This document shows positions 46,477 to 57,149 of a stretch of 64,000 bases of DNA, piece by piece; position 1 is the first letter of the stretch; the number at the start of each line of letters is the position of its first letter. A program made the position numbers and the translations under genes. Location of the stretch: positions 162,238,000 through 162,301,999 of the forward strand of contig CP092886.1 of assembly GCA_030710605.1 (NCBI GenBank). Direction: 5' to 3'. The notes under the pieces are model-generated. The model was not told where the DNA came from. It worked only from the letters and a program-made list of their open reading frames with translations, and did no database searches. Origin of the DNA: Cordylochernes scorpioides. Its lineage: Eukaryota; Arthropoda; Arachnida; Pseudoscorpiones; Chernetidae.

Positions 46477-47508
46477 TGGCATTGCTAGATAGATATCGCT
46501 TCTAGACACACATCGATGCTTGATAAACATGGGTTCTAGACACACGTCAATGCTAGATAAACATGGGTTCTAGACAAACATCGATGCTAGATAAACATCG
46601 CTTCTAGACACACATCTCGATGCTAGATTAACATGGGTTCAAGACACACATCGATGCTAGATAATCATGGGTTCTAGACACACATGGATGCAAGATAAAC
46701 ATCGCTTCTAGACACACATCGATGCTAGATAAACATCGCTTCTAGACACACATTGATGCTAGATAAACCTCGCTTCTAGACACACATGAATGCTAGATAA
46801 ACATGGGTTCAAGACACACATCGATGCTAGATAAACATGGGTTCAAGACACACATCGATGCAAGATGATCATGGGTTCTAGACACACATGGATGCAAGAT
46901 AAACATCGCTTCTAGACACACATCGATGCTAGATAATTATGGGTTCTAGACACACATCGATGCTAGATAAATATCGCTTCTAGACACACATCGATGCTAG
47001 ATAAACATAGTTCTAGACACACATCGATGCTAGATAAACATCGCTTCTAGACAAAAATCGATGCTAGATGAACATGGGATCAAGACACACATCGATGCTA
47101 GATAAATATGGTTCTAGACACACATCGATTGTGGATAAACATCGTTTATAAACACACATCGATGCTAGATAAACATGGCTTCAAGACGCACGTCGATGCT
47201 AGATGAACATGGGTTCTAGACATACATCGATGATAAATAAACATGGCTTCTAGACACACATAGATGTTAGATAAACATGGGTCTAAACACACATCGATGC
47301 TAGATAAACATGGGTTTTAGACATATATCGATGCTAGATAAATATAGCTTCTAGACACACATCGATGCTAGATAAACATGGGTTCTAGACACATCGATGC
47401 TAGATAAACATTGCTTCTAGACACACACACATCGATGATAGATAAACATGGGTTCTAGACACACAACTATGCTAGATAAACATCGCTTCTAGACACACAT
47501 CGATGCTA

Positions 47509-47750
47509 GATAAATATGGGTTCTTGACACACATTTATTCTAGCTAAACATCGCTTCTAGACACACATCGATGCTAGATAAACATGGGTTCAAAACACAC
47601 ATCGATGCTAGATAAACATTGGTTCAAGACACACATCGATGATAGATAAACATGAGTTCTAGACACACATCGATGCTAGATAAATATGGGTTCTTGACAC
47701 ACATTTATTCTAGCTAAACATCGCTTCTAGACACACATCGATGCTAGATA
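47509..47750. repeat. 170-bp (5-unit) duplication inside the satellite
   Basis: The rare variant string TAAATATGGGTTCTTGACAC, then ACATTTATTCTAGCTAAAC occurs at 47511 and again at 47681, 170 bp apart (five 34-bp units). Confidence 0.8.
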
Positions 47751-48239
47751 AACATAGGTTCTAGACACATATCGATGCCAGATAAACATGGATCTAGACA
47801 CACATCGACGCTAGATAAACATGAGTTCAAGACACACATCGACGCTATATAAACATGGGTTCTAGACACACATCGATGCTAGATGAACATCGCTTCTAAA
47901 AACACATCGATGCTAGATAAACATGGGTTTTAGACACACATCTATGCTAGATAAACATGGTTTCTAGACACACATCGATGCTAGATAAACATAGTTCTAG
48001 ACACACATCGCCGCTAGATAAACATGGGTCCAAGACACACATCGATGCTATATAAACATGGGTTCTAGACACACATCGATGCTAGATGAACATCGCTTCT
48101 AAACACACATCGATGCTAGATAAACATGGGTTTTAGACACACATCGATGCTAGATAAACATGGTTTCTAGACACACATCGATGCTAGATAAACATCGCTA
48201 CTAGACACACATCGATGCTAGATGAACAGGGGTCCAAGA

Positions 48240-48890
48240 CACACATCGATGCTAGATAAACATGGGTTCTAGACATACATCGATCCTTGCTAAACATCGG
48301 TTTTAGACACACATCGATGTTAAATAAACATGGTTCTAGACACACATCGATGCTAGATAAACATAGTTTCTAGACACACATCGATTCTAGATGAACATCG
48401 CATCTTGACACACAAAACATCGATGCTAGAAAACATATGTTATAGACACACATCGATGCTAGATAAACATGATTTCTAGACACACATCGATGCTAGATGA
48501 AAATCGCTTCTTGACACACAAATAAATCGATGCTAGATGAACATGGGTTCTAGACACACAACTATGCTAGATAAACTTCGCTTCTAGAGACAAATCGATG
48601 CTAGATAAACATGGGTTCTAGACATACATCGATCCTTGCTAAACATCGGTTTTAGACACACATCGATGTTAAATAAACATGGTTCTAGACACACATCGAT
48701 GCTAGATAAACATAGTTTCCAGACACACATCGATTCTAGATGAACATCGCTTCTTGACACACAAAACATCGATGCTAGAAAACATATGTTATAGACACAC
48801 ATCGATGCTAGATAAACATGGTTTCTAGACACACATCGATGCTAGATGAAAATCGCTTCTTGACACACAAATAAATCGATGCTAGATAAA
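48240..48890. repeat. 349-bp higher-order duplication in the satellite
   Basis: A run of distinctive variants (CGATCCTTGCTAAACATCGG; AACATCGATGCTAGAAAACA; ATAAATCGATGCTAGA) occurs in the same order from about 48264 and from about 48613, an offset of 349 bp, with only a few differences. This is a recent tandem duplication of about ten units. Confidence 0.85.
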
Positions 48891-49557
48891 CATGGGTTAT
48901 AGACACACATCGATGCTAGATAAACATCGCTTCTAAACACAAATCGATGCAAGATAAACATAGTTTTAGACACACATCGATGCTAAATAAACATCGCTTC
49001 TAGACACACATCAATGCTAGATAAACATCGCTTCTAGACACACTTCGATGCTAGATAACCATGTGTTCAAGGCACACATCGATGATAGATAAACATGGTT
49101 CTAGACACACATCGAAGCTAGATAAACATCGCTTCTAGACACACATCGAGGCTAGATAAACATGGGTTCTAGACATACATCCATTCTAAATAAACATCGC
49201 TACAAGACACACGTCGATGTTAGATAAACATGGTTCTAAACACACTAGATGCTAGATAAACATCGCTTCTAGACACACACACATCGATACTAGATAAACA
49301 TGGGTTCAAGACACACATCGCCTGGAAGGCCCAGAATCCCACCTCCAACCGGTAGCGAGAATTCGGCGAAAAACGAATTTTATAGAGATATCTATAAATA
49401 AAACTCTAATACTCAAGAGTATGCAAATCCGCCGGCTGACGGCGGAAATGTAAATCTGGCCGCCGCGCGCGTCGACGTCACGTCCGGCTCAGCGGCAACC
49501 TTGTCATCCAATAGCGCTGCCCTTGCTATTAGAAACTGGGCAGATTATGATGAAGAC

Positions 49558-49947
49558 ATGAACCCCGGGACAGACAACGACTTTACCGTCGTGAAGACCA
49601 AAAAGAGGCGCCGCGAATCATCGAATTCGCCTACAGCCGCTGCACCATCCTCCAACAGCGGAGGCGACAGGAGCAGTCGCCGAAAGCAATCATCGGCGCG
49701 ATCGGTACCCCGGGCACAGGAGATCCCGACAACCAGGGCCCATATCACAGAGGCCCGGGCGCGGCAGGCGTCCTCCTCCGAAGAGCACTGCGTTTACCTG
49801 GAACACGGCCCCGAGCTACAGCCCTTCCACTACCTGAGGGCGCTGGACAGGCTGCTTGGAGGAACCGCCGGAATTATCCAGATCTCCAAGGTAAACGGCC
49901 ACCAACTCCTGGGACTAGCAACAGAGGCCTCGCCAAGCGCCTCATAA
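49558..49947 (+). CDS. LINE ORF1, segment 1 (N-terminal part)
   Basis: The frame is open from 49402; the first in-frame ATG is at 49558. It encodes an acidic start (D-Y-D-E-D-M-N-P), a basic cluster (K-K-R-R-R-E) that could be a nuclear signal, a Ser/Arg-rich low-complexity linker, then a structured-looking part (Y-L-R-A-L-D-R-L-L-G-G-T-A-G-I-I). It then runs into TAA at 49945. The natural continuation is in another phase from about 49920, so this is the front of one ORF1, not a separate gene. ORF1 proteins of non-LTR elements bind the element RNA. Confidence 0.65.
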   Translation: MNPGTDNDFTVVKTKKRRRESSNSPTAAAPSSNSGGDRSSRRKQSSARSVPRAQEIPTTRAHITEARARQASSSEEHCVYLEHGPELQPFHYLRALDRLLGGTAGIIQISKVNGHQLLGLATEASPSAS

Positions 49948-50324
49948 ACAACGGCCTTGAGGTTGAGGGCACTCTCCTCAGGGCGTTTCCTTTCCGTAAA
50001 AGAGCGGAAAGGATAACGGTGAGCAACCTCCCCTTCTTCGTGGAGGACTCAGCCATCATCAATGCCCTTAGGCCCTTTGGGCGCATCACATCCATCGCGC
50101 CCAAAATGATGAAGGCCGGCCCGTACACCTACACCGACGGCCGCCGCGAGGCGTTCATCGTCCTCCACGAAGGAGTGACAACCGAGAGGCTCCCCACCCG
50201 CCTCGACATCACCATCAAAGGCGAGGCCTGGCCCGCTTATCTCTCTACCGGCATCAAGTGTTCCAGATGCCACGGTCAGGGGCACCGCAGGGCCAACTGC
50301 CCCCCTGCTTGCAGGGCGGGTTAA
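49923..50324 (+). CDS. LINE ORF1, segment 2: RRM-like region and CCHC knuckle
   Basis: Continues ORF1 in a different phase from segment 1; open from at least 49923 with no ATG of its own needed. It contains an RRM-like pattern (I-T-V-S-N-L-P as RNP2-like at about 50010 and R-E-A-F-I-V-L as RNP1-like at about 50145), followed by one zinc knuckle CSRCHGQGHRRANC (C-x2-C-x4-H-x4-C, 50259-50300). Both are RNA-binding modules typical of ORF1 of I/Jockey-group LINEs. The phase ends at TAA 50322 just after the knuckle; the next phase is open across the junction. Confidence 0.7.
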   Translation, partial: RGLAKRLINNGLEVEGTLLRAFPFRKRAERITVSNLPFFVEDSAIINALRPFGRITSIAPKMMKAGPYTYTDGRREAFIVLHEGVTTERLPTRLDITIKGEAWPAYLSTGIKCSRCHGQGHRRANCPPACRAG

Positions 50325-51447
50325 CACCACCAGTTCGGCCCCACCAGCCTCCCCTGCCGGCGTCCCACCATCGACCGCCCCTGCACCGCCTCAGAGGCCA
50401 ACGTCCCAGCATCCAGCACCGGCGCCTCCCTTGGAGATCTCCGGCGCTTCGCCCGCGGCCCGAGCTGCGTTCCAACCAGCAGGCGCACCCCGGCCATCAC
50501 CAACAGCGCCCCCGGCCTTACCTGCGGAGGAGTCGCCTTCTGCCCCTCCACCTGTGACCCCTGCTTCATCCCTGCAGGCGCCTGAGGGTCCCGTGGGCCC
50601 TCGCCCGGCCAATTCACAACATCCAGAGCCGCCTCCCGCTCGGCCGGACTTCGTTGCCCCGCGTGACCCTCTGCCCGCCCAGAAGACCCTCGGGCCTGCG
50701 GCCCCAACACCGGACGTGGAGATGTCCATCGTGGAGGAGACCACTGCGTCCTCCACGTCATCAACAAGAAACGCAACGGGGGACGACCTCGTGGCGTTCA
50801 TAGAAGGAAACCCCAGCGTGTCCTTTGCTGGGACGGACGCCCTTGGTTTTGGGCGGGAGGAGGTCCTGGACCTCCTCTCCTCGAGGACCAGGGCGAAAAA
50901 GCGTGGACCCCTTTTGTCATCTCCACAAAGTGACGCTCTCGCCGGCCTAATCGGTCAAATCCTGGACCTGAAGCCCGGAATAACCTCTAATTTATATAAG
51001 GTCCTTGGTCAGGTTAGGGCTGAGCTAACGAAAACACCAGCCGCAGCACCTACACCCCCACTGCCTGCACCTCGGCCTGATGGGCCAGCACCACCCCCTT
51101 CCCATGGGGATACGACGACACCGGCCATGGCGACACCTCCGCCTCCACTGTCTGCCCAAATGGAAAGAGTTCTGATGGACAGGCGCTGGAAGGTGGCAGG
51201 AGACTTAATTCGCGATTTGAGTCGTGAAATCGACTTGGAGCACACGTTCCAATCGCAAGTCGACGTGGATGACATCGTGAGAGCAGTCCTGTACCCCGGG
51301 GAAAGGGAGCCCTTCATCAAGCGCCTACCCACTCGGGATAGGTACATCCTCGGTGGATTCATCAGCACCGCCATCTGGCGCTTTCGGGACTCCGATCCCT
51401 CTATGCTTGAGAGTATGTCCGAACTCAGGAAGTTATTGCCTGCTTGA
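50320..51447 (+). CDS. LINE ORF1, segment 3: Pro/Ala-rich linker and C-terminal domain
   Basis: Open from before 50320 (first ATG 50431) to TGA at 51445. About 130 residues of Pro/Ala/Ser/Thr-rich linker are followed by a Ser/Thr-acidic stretch, a conserved-looking helical region (about 50930-51040), a second Pro-rich linker, and a final 90-residue charged region ending E-L-R-K-L-L-P-A. The phase differs from segment 2 by one base, and a run of Cs lies at about 50300-50305 just before the change. Mirror frames on the minus strand (e.g. 50321-50776) follow from GC-rich codons and are not genes. Confidence 0.65.
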   Translation, partial: VNTTSSAPPASPAGVPPSTAPAPPQRPTSQHPAPAPPLEISGASPAARAAFQPAGAPRPSPTAPPALPAEESPSAPPPVTPASSLQAPEGPVGPRPANSQHPEPPPARPDFVAPRDPLPAQKTLGPAAPTPDVEMSIVEETTASSTSSTRNATGDDLVAFIEGNPSVSFAGTDALGFGREEVLDLLSSRTRAKKRGPLLSSPQSDALAGLIGQILDLKPGITSNLYKVLGQVRAELTKTPAAAPTPPLPAPRPDGPAPPPSHGDTTTPAMATPPPPLSAQMERVLMDRRWKVAGDLIRDLSREIDLEHTFQSQVDVDDIVRAVLYPGEREPFIKRLPTRDRYILGGFISTAIWRFRDSDPSMLESMSELRKLLPA

Positions 51448-51539
51448 GTCCAGACGACCCTCGGTGAGGACACCGCCTTTGAACTGTAAATAACTCTTCC
51501 TACTTAACTCCTAGGAGTTTATCGATTGTCTAAGATGAC

Positions 51540-51545
51540 AATAAA
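51540..51545 (+). promoter_or_regulatory. AATAAA near the 3' end of the half-LINE
   Basis: AATAAA lies about 22 bp before the element end, the usual distance for a cleavage signal. No poly(A) tail follows; the tail is a short AATTGTC-type repeat. Confidence 0.45.
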
Positions 51546-51567
51546 TATTGTTTAATTGTCAAATTGT

Positions 51568-53380
51568 CACATCGATGCTAGATAAACATCGCTTCTAGAC
51601 ACACATCGATGCTATATAAACATGGGTTCAAGGCACACATCGATGCTAGATAAACATGTTTCTAAACACACATCGAAGCTAGATAAACATCGCTTCTAGA
51701 CACACATCGATGCTAGATAAACATGGGTTCATGACACACATCGATGCTAGATAAACATGGGTTCTAGACATACATCGATTCTAGATAAACATCGCTTCAA
51801 GACACACATCGATGCTAGATAAACATGGGTTCAAGACACACAACGATGCTAGATAAACATCGCTTCTAGACACACATCGATGCTAGATAAACATAGGTTC
51901 TAGAAACATAATGATGCTAGATAAACATGGTTCTAGATACACATCGATGCTAGATAAACATCGCTTCTAGATATACACACATCGATACTAGATAAACATG
52001 GGTTCAAGACACACATCGATGTAAGATAAAAATGGTTCTAGACACACATCGATGCTAGATAAGCATCACTTCTAGACACACATCGATACTAGATAAACAT
52101 GGGTTCAAGACACACATCGATGCTAAATAAACATGGGTTCAAGACACACATCGATGTAAGATAAAAATAGTTCTGGACACACATCGATTCTAGATAAACA
52201 TAACTTCTAGACACACATCGATACTAGATAAACATGGGTTCAAAACACACATCAATGCTAGATAAACATCGCTTCTAGACACACATCGATGCTAGATAAA
52301 CATGGGTTCTTGACACACATCGATGCTAGATAAACATCGCTTCTAGACACACATCGATGCTATATAAACATGGGTTCAAGACACACATCGATGCTAGATA
52401 AACATCACTTCTAGACACACATCGATGCTAGATAAACATCGCTTCTAGACACACATCGATGCTAAATAAACATGGGTTCAAGACACACATCGATGTAAGA
52501 TAAAAATGGTTCTGGACACACATCGATGCTAGATAAACATCGCTTCTAGATATACACACATCGATACTAGATAAACATGGGTTCAAGACACACATCGATG
52601 CTAGATTAACCTGGGTTCTAGACACACATCGATACTAGATAAACATAGCTTCTAGACACACATCGATGTTAGATAAACATGGGTTCAAGACACACATCGA
52701 TGCTAGATAAACATGGGTTCTAGACACACATCGGTGCTAGATAAACATGGGTTCAAGACACACATCGATTCTAGATAAACATCGCTTCTAGACACACATC
52801 GATGCTAGATAAACATCGCTTCTAGACACACATTGATGCTAGATAAACATGGGTTCTAGACACATCGATGCTAGGTAAACATCGCTTCTAGACACACACA
52901 CATCGATGCTAGGGTTCTAGACACACATCGATGCTTTATAATAATCGCTTCTAGACACACATCGATGCTATATAAACATGGGTTCAAGACACACATCGAT
53001 GCTAGATAAACATCACTTCTAGACACACATTGATGCTAGTTAAACATGGTTCTAAACACACATCGGTGCTAGATAAACATGGGTTCAAGACACACATCGA
53101 TTCTAGATAAACATCGCTTCTAGACACACATCGATGCTAGATAAACATCGCTTCTAGGCACACATTGATGCTAGATAAACATGGGTTCTAGACACATCGA
53201 TGCTAAGTAAACATCGCTTTTAGACACACACACATCGATGCTAGATAAACATGGGTTCTAGACACACATCGATGCTTGATAATAATCGCTTCTAGACACA
53301 CATCGATGCTATATAAACATGGGTTCAAGACACACATCGATGCTAGATAAACATGGCTTCTAGACACACATCGATGCTAG
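51568..53380. repeat. 34-bp satellite, homogeneous core (right part)
   Basis: Same unit as 46477-49320 and continues in register after the 7-bp duplication at the half-LINE junction. Frame 52428-52625 (-) is repeat translation. Confidence 0.95.
52731..53340. repeat. 332-bp higher-order duplication in the satellite
   Basis: The block starting TCGGTGCTAGATAAACATGG, and including the short unit CTAGACACATCGATGCTA and GATAATAATCGCTTC-type variants, occurs from 52731 and again from 53063 (offset 332). The first copy has lost part of one unit (CGATGCTAGGGTTC). Confidence 0.85.
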
Positions 53381-54330
53381 ATGCATATGCTGGTTACACA
53401 TAGGTGCAAAACTCATAATGTACTGGGTACCACTATAAACACATTCTTGCGGGTTAAACATAGGTGCAAAACTCATAATGTACTGTGTACCACTATAAAC
53501 ACATTCTTGCTGGTTACACATAGGTGCAAAACTCATAATGTCATGGGTACCACTATAAACACATTCGTGCTGGTTACACATAGGGGCAAAACTCTTAATG
53601 TACAGGGTACCACTATAAACACATTCTTGCGGGTTACAAATAGGTGCAGACCTCATAATGTCCTGGGTTACACTATAAACACATTCTTGCTGGTTACACA
53701 TAGGTGCAAAACTCATAATGTACTGGGTATCATTATAAACACATTCTTGCTGGTTACACATAGGTACAAAACTCATAATGTACTGGGTATCATTATAAAC
53801 ACATTCTTACTGGTTACACATAGGTGCAAAACTCATAATGTACTGGGTATCAATTTAACACATTCTTACTGCTTACACATAGGTGCAAAACTCATAATGT
53901 ACTGGGTACCACTATAAACACAGTCTTGCTGGTTACACCTAGGTGCAAAACTCATAATGTACTGGGTACCACTATAAACACATTCTTGCGGGTTACAAAT
54001 AGGTGCAGACCTCATAATGTACTGGGTACCACTATAAACACATTCTTGCTTGTTACACATAAATGCAAAATTTATAATGTAGTGGGTACCACTATAAACA
54101 CCTTCTTGCTGGTTACACATAGGTGCAAAACTAATAATGTACTGGGTACCAATATAAACACATTCTTGCTGGTTACACATAGGTGCAAAGCTTATAATGT
54201 AGTGGGTACCACTATAAACACATTCTTGCTGGTTACACATAGGTGCAAAACTTATAATGTACTGGGTACCACTATAAACACATTCTTGCTGGTTACACAT
54301 AGGTGCAAAACTCATAATATACTGGGTATT
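53381..54330. repeat. 60-bp tandem satellite, about 16 copies
   Basis: Unit contains GTACCACTATAAACACATTC, then TTGCTGGTTACACATAGGTG, then CAAAACTCATAATGTACTGG. Strict 60-bp period except one 59-bp unit near 53850. It follows the 34-bp satellite with no spacer. Sixty is divisible by three, so 136-178-codon frames are open on both strands (53381-53917 and 53926-54336 on +; 53360-53776 and 53866-54315 on -). They are mirror translations of a repeat and are not supported as genes. Confidence 0.95.
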
Positions 54331-54590
54331 TTATAAACATACCAATAGATCGTCATTTGGTATTCGTTTATTCAAGGCACTTTAACCTTGGCTGCTGAAT
54401 AACCAATGCAGTCTCATATTGCTAGATACAGCTCTAAACTAGGGAAACATTCCTTCTAGATACACATAACTTCTAAATTGACACATCGCTACTAGAATTA
54501 CAACCCTTCAATATACACCTTTCTGCTGGGTAAGCATCACGTCCAGATACACATAGAACTAGATATATACAACTCGTAGATAAATTATTA

Positions 54591-54810
54591 TCGCCGCTTT
54601 ACGGTGGTGGTGGTGTCTTATCCACCCTAGAAAAGAGGGAGAGTGGCACTGCCCCGTTAGTTTGTCACATTTCAGAATTAACTGCAGGCATTCACGGTCA
54701 CCGTAGCGACTCGGGGCTCCCGACACCGTATTTCGTCCTACAGGGCAGCCCCTTACTTGTGCTGCTTCTCACGCCCTCCAAGTAGAGGAGGGGTTGGACT
54801 TCTGGGCGTT
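54591..54810 (-). mobile_element. GC-rich fragment inserted in the decayed satellite
   Basis: About 220 bp of GC-rich sequence unlike the satellite. On the minus strand it reads …GGGGCTGCCCTGTAGGACGA…, then CGGTGTCGGGAGCCCCGAG, then ...GTGGATAAGACACCACCACC and a stop. The last block is shared with 12375-12405. It looks like the 3' portion of a GC-rich retroelement; the family is not identified. Confidence 0.45.
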
Positions 54811-54946
54811 ATACACATCTCTTATGATTCACATATTTGACAAATAAACATCGATTTTATTTACACATCTCATGTAGAAATACTATGCAAGACACATATC
54901 ATTACTAGATAAACATCGCTTCATGGAATTAAAAATTAAAAATATT

Positions 54947-55800
54947 TGGTAGATAACATCACATTAAATACAAGCTACTGCTACATACACATCGCTTCTA
55001 TACAAGTTTGTCTTATACATAAACATTTCTAGATACACTTCGCTGCAGCTTCACAACCCTCCATACATTGCTTCTATATTGACATCATTTTCAGATGCAC
55101 AATTCTTCAAGATACAAGTCGTTGCTATTTACAATTTACTTCGATAAGTATATTTCTTCCAGATACACTTTTCTAGACACATATCGCTGTAAGAAATACA
55201 GTGCTGTGGAGACAATCGCTCATGAATTCACAACTATGTGGTAGATCATATCACATTAAATACAAGCCACTGCTATATACACACACCGCTTCTATACAAG
55301 TCTATCTTCTACATAAATATTTCTAGATACACTTCTCTGCAGACTAACAGCCTCTGTACATTGCTTCTATATTGACATCGTTTTAGATGCACAGCTATTT
55401 TAGATACACGTCGTTGCTATATATAATTTACTTCGATAAGTATATTTCTTCCAGATATACTTTTCTAGTATATATCGCTGCTTGTTATACAGCTCTGTAG
55501 ATAAACATCGCTCATGAATTTACAAATTTGTGGTAGGTCATATCACATCTAAATACACGCTACCTATATATACACACCACTCTCTCTCTCTCTCTTCTAT
55601 ACAAGTCTATCTTCTACATAAACATTTCTAGATACACTTCGCTGCAACTTCACAACCCTCCATACATCGCTGCTAGATTGACATCGTTTCTAGCTCTTCT
55701 AGATTCACGTCGTTGCTATACAAAATATATTTCGATAAATATATTTCTTTCATATACACTTTTGTAGATAAACATCACTGCTTGTTATACAGCGCTTCTA
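54947..55800. repeat. 292-bp higher-order repeat, three copies
   Basis: TGGTAG (T/G)…CATATCACAT…TTCTATACAAG blocks occur at 54947, 55239 and 55531, exactly 292 bp apart. Each is followed by the same order of degenerate satellite motifs. The third copy has a (CT)n insertion near 55590. Confidence 0.8.
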
Positions 55801-57149
55801 GATGTCTCATCCCTATTAAATACTCATCACAGCTAGAAACACATATCTTCTGTAAACACATCGTTACTGGATACTTTCATTTTCTTGACAAATCTGTCGG
55901 CTAATAGCTTCTAGATGCACATCTCTTCCAGATACACATTGCTGGAAATATCTCGTTGTTAGATGTGCACGTTGTCTAGATAAAGATATCTGCTATATAT
56001 AATTTTCTATATACACCAGGATGTGCGCTAGAGAAATATTGCTTTTAGCTACTGGTCACACATTTTAGACTCACACCGATACTAGATACGCGCCTCTTTT
56101 AGTCATGCCTCACTTCACGTCACAAAGCTCTTCTAGAAACGCATTGCTTTATAAACAGCGCGGATAGATATCCATATAGGTGCTGAATAAATATTATTTC
56201 TAAATATATATTCGAGTTAGACTTACATCCCTTTAAATCTTTTATAGATTCACAACTCTCTAGTCACATATTGCTGTATGCACATCAGTGTTAGATATAT
56301 ACCGATTTTCTATACACACATATTACTAGATACATGTCACTAATATATTCAAATCGGTAATAGGCATACTCCTTTTCGATAAAACACCTCTTATAAAACA
56401 CTTCGCTTTTTGATACACATCCCTTCTAGATACCAATAGCTTCTACATACACATCACTTCTAGAAACATATAGTTTCTAGATATCACTTCTAGAAACATA
56501 TCGGTTCTAGATATATCTACTGCTAGATATAAATTTCTTCAAGATGCACATCTAAATTTTCATGAAGCTATATAAACAATGCTGTTAGACACACGTTTCT
56601 TCTCTAAATCCCTTCTATATAAAGCTCTTTTCTATATTCATCACGCTACACAGATACACATCTCTATTATATACGCATTAGTAATAGATGAACATCCCTT
56701 ATAAATACGCCTTTTTTGTAAATATATCTTCTCTATACGCATCCTTTTAAGGCACATCCTTTTTAATTTTTAATAGTTTCTACATATACATTGCTTATAT
56801 ACACACATCCCTTCTAGATACACATAGCTGAAATATATAAATCGCTTCAAGATTTAATTCATTCTAAATACACATCGTTTATAGAGACATGTCTTTGCTA
56901 TGTATATATAAGCTGCACCTATCGCTATGCACCTATTTACTAGATACACATAGTCTCTCTAGATATACGTAGCTACTATATACACATATATAACCCCTAA
57001 ATACACCTATCGTCTTGATAAATATTTTGCTAGTTACATACCTCTGCTTGAATACTAATCATCGATGTAAACTTACAACCCTTCTAGATACACTACGTTT
57101 CTAGAAACAAATCGCTTCTAGATGCCAATTTATTCTATATACGCGTTGC

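Larger units (their letters stand above)
46477..49320. repeat. 34-bp satellite, homogeneous core (left part)
   Basis: Unit: TCTAGACACACATCGATGCT, then AGATAAACATSGST. Two main variants differ at the end (CATCGCT and CATGGGT) and are interspersed. Units contain TCTAGA and ATCGAT palindromes. Long internal duplications exist (see the higher-order repeats). Frame 48584-48832 (-) is repeat translation. Confidence 0.95.
49321..51567 (+). mobile_element. ORF1-only non-LTR retroelement ('half-LINE') in the satellite
   Basis: 2247 bp of GC-rich, CpG-rich DNA precisely bounded by satellite. CACATCG is duplicated at 49314-49320 and 51568-51574, and the satellite phase resumes as expected for a 7-bp target duplication. 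Layout: about 240 bp of 5' region with a 10-codon upstream ATG frame (49421-49453), an ORF1 in three phase-shifted pieces (49402-51447), then a 120-bp 3' region with AATAAA (51540) ending in AATTGTCAAATTGT rather than poly(A). No reverse transcriptase or endonuclease is present, yet both ends look intact. This is the architecture of mammalian HAL1 or Drosophila HeT-A (known ORF1-only elements); relationship to either is not claimed. Confidence 0.85.

Noticed and set aside
50321-50801. Minus-strand frames of 136-151 codons opposite the half-LINE ORF1
   Set aside because: Gly/Arg/Ala-rich shadow translations of a GC-rich, Pro/Ala-coding + strand. The + strand has the CCHC knuckle and RRM-like motifs.
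49402-51447. Retroviral or endogenous viral gag
   Set aside because: One CCHC knuckle could suggest gag, but there are no LTRs, protease or polymerase. The RRM-like region, the Pro-rich linkers and the TSD/tail structure fit a non-LTR ORF1.
46477-53380. CRISPR array
   Set aside because: There are no alternating constant repeats and unique spacers. The 34-bp units are contiguous and all belong to one family, and the DNA is animal-like.
53381-54336. Long frames (136-178 codons) on both strands with repeating 20-residue units
   Set aside because: They are translations of a 60-bp tandem repeat. Both strands are open over the same interval, there is no start context, and the 59-bp unit near 53850 breaks the phase.
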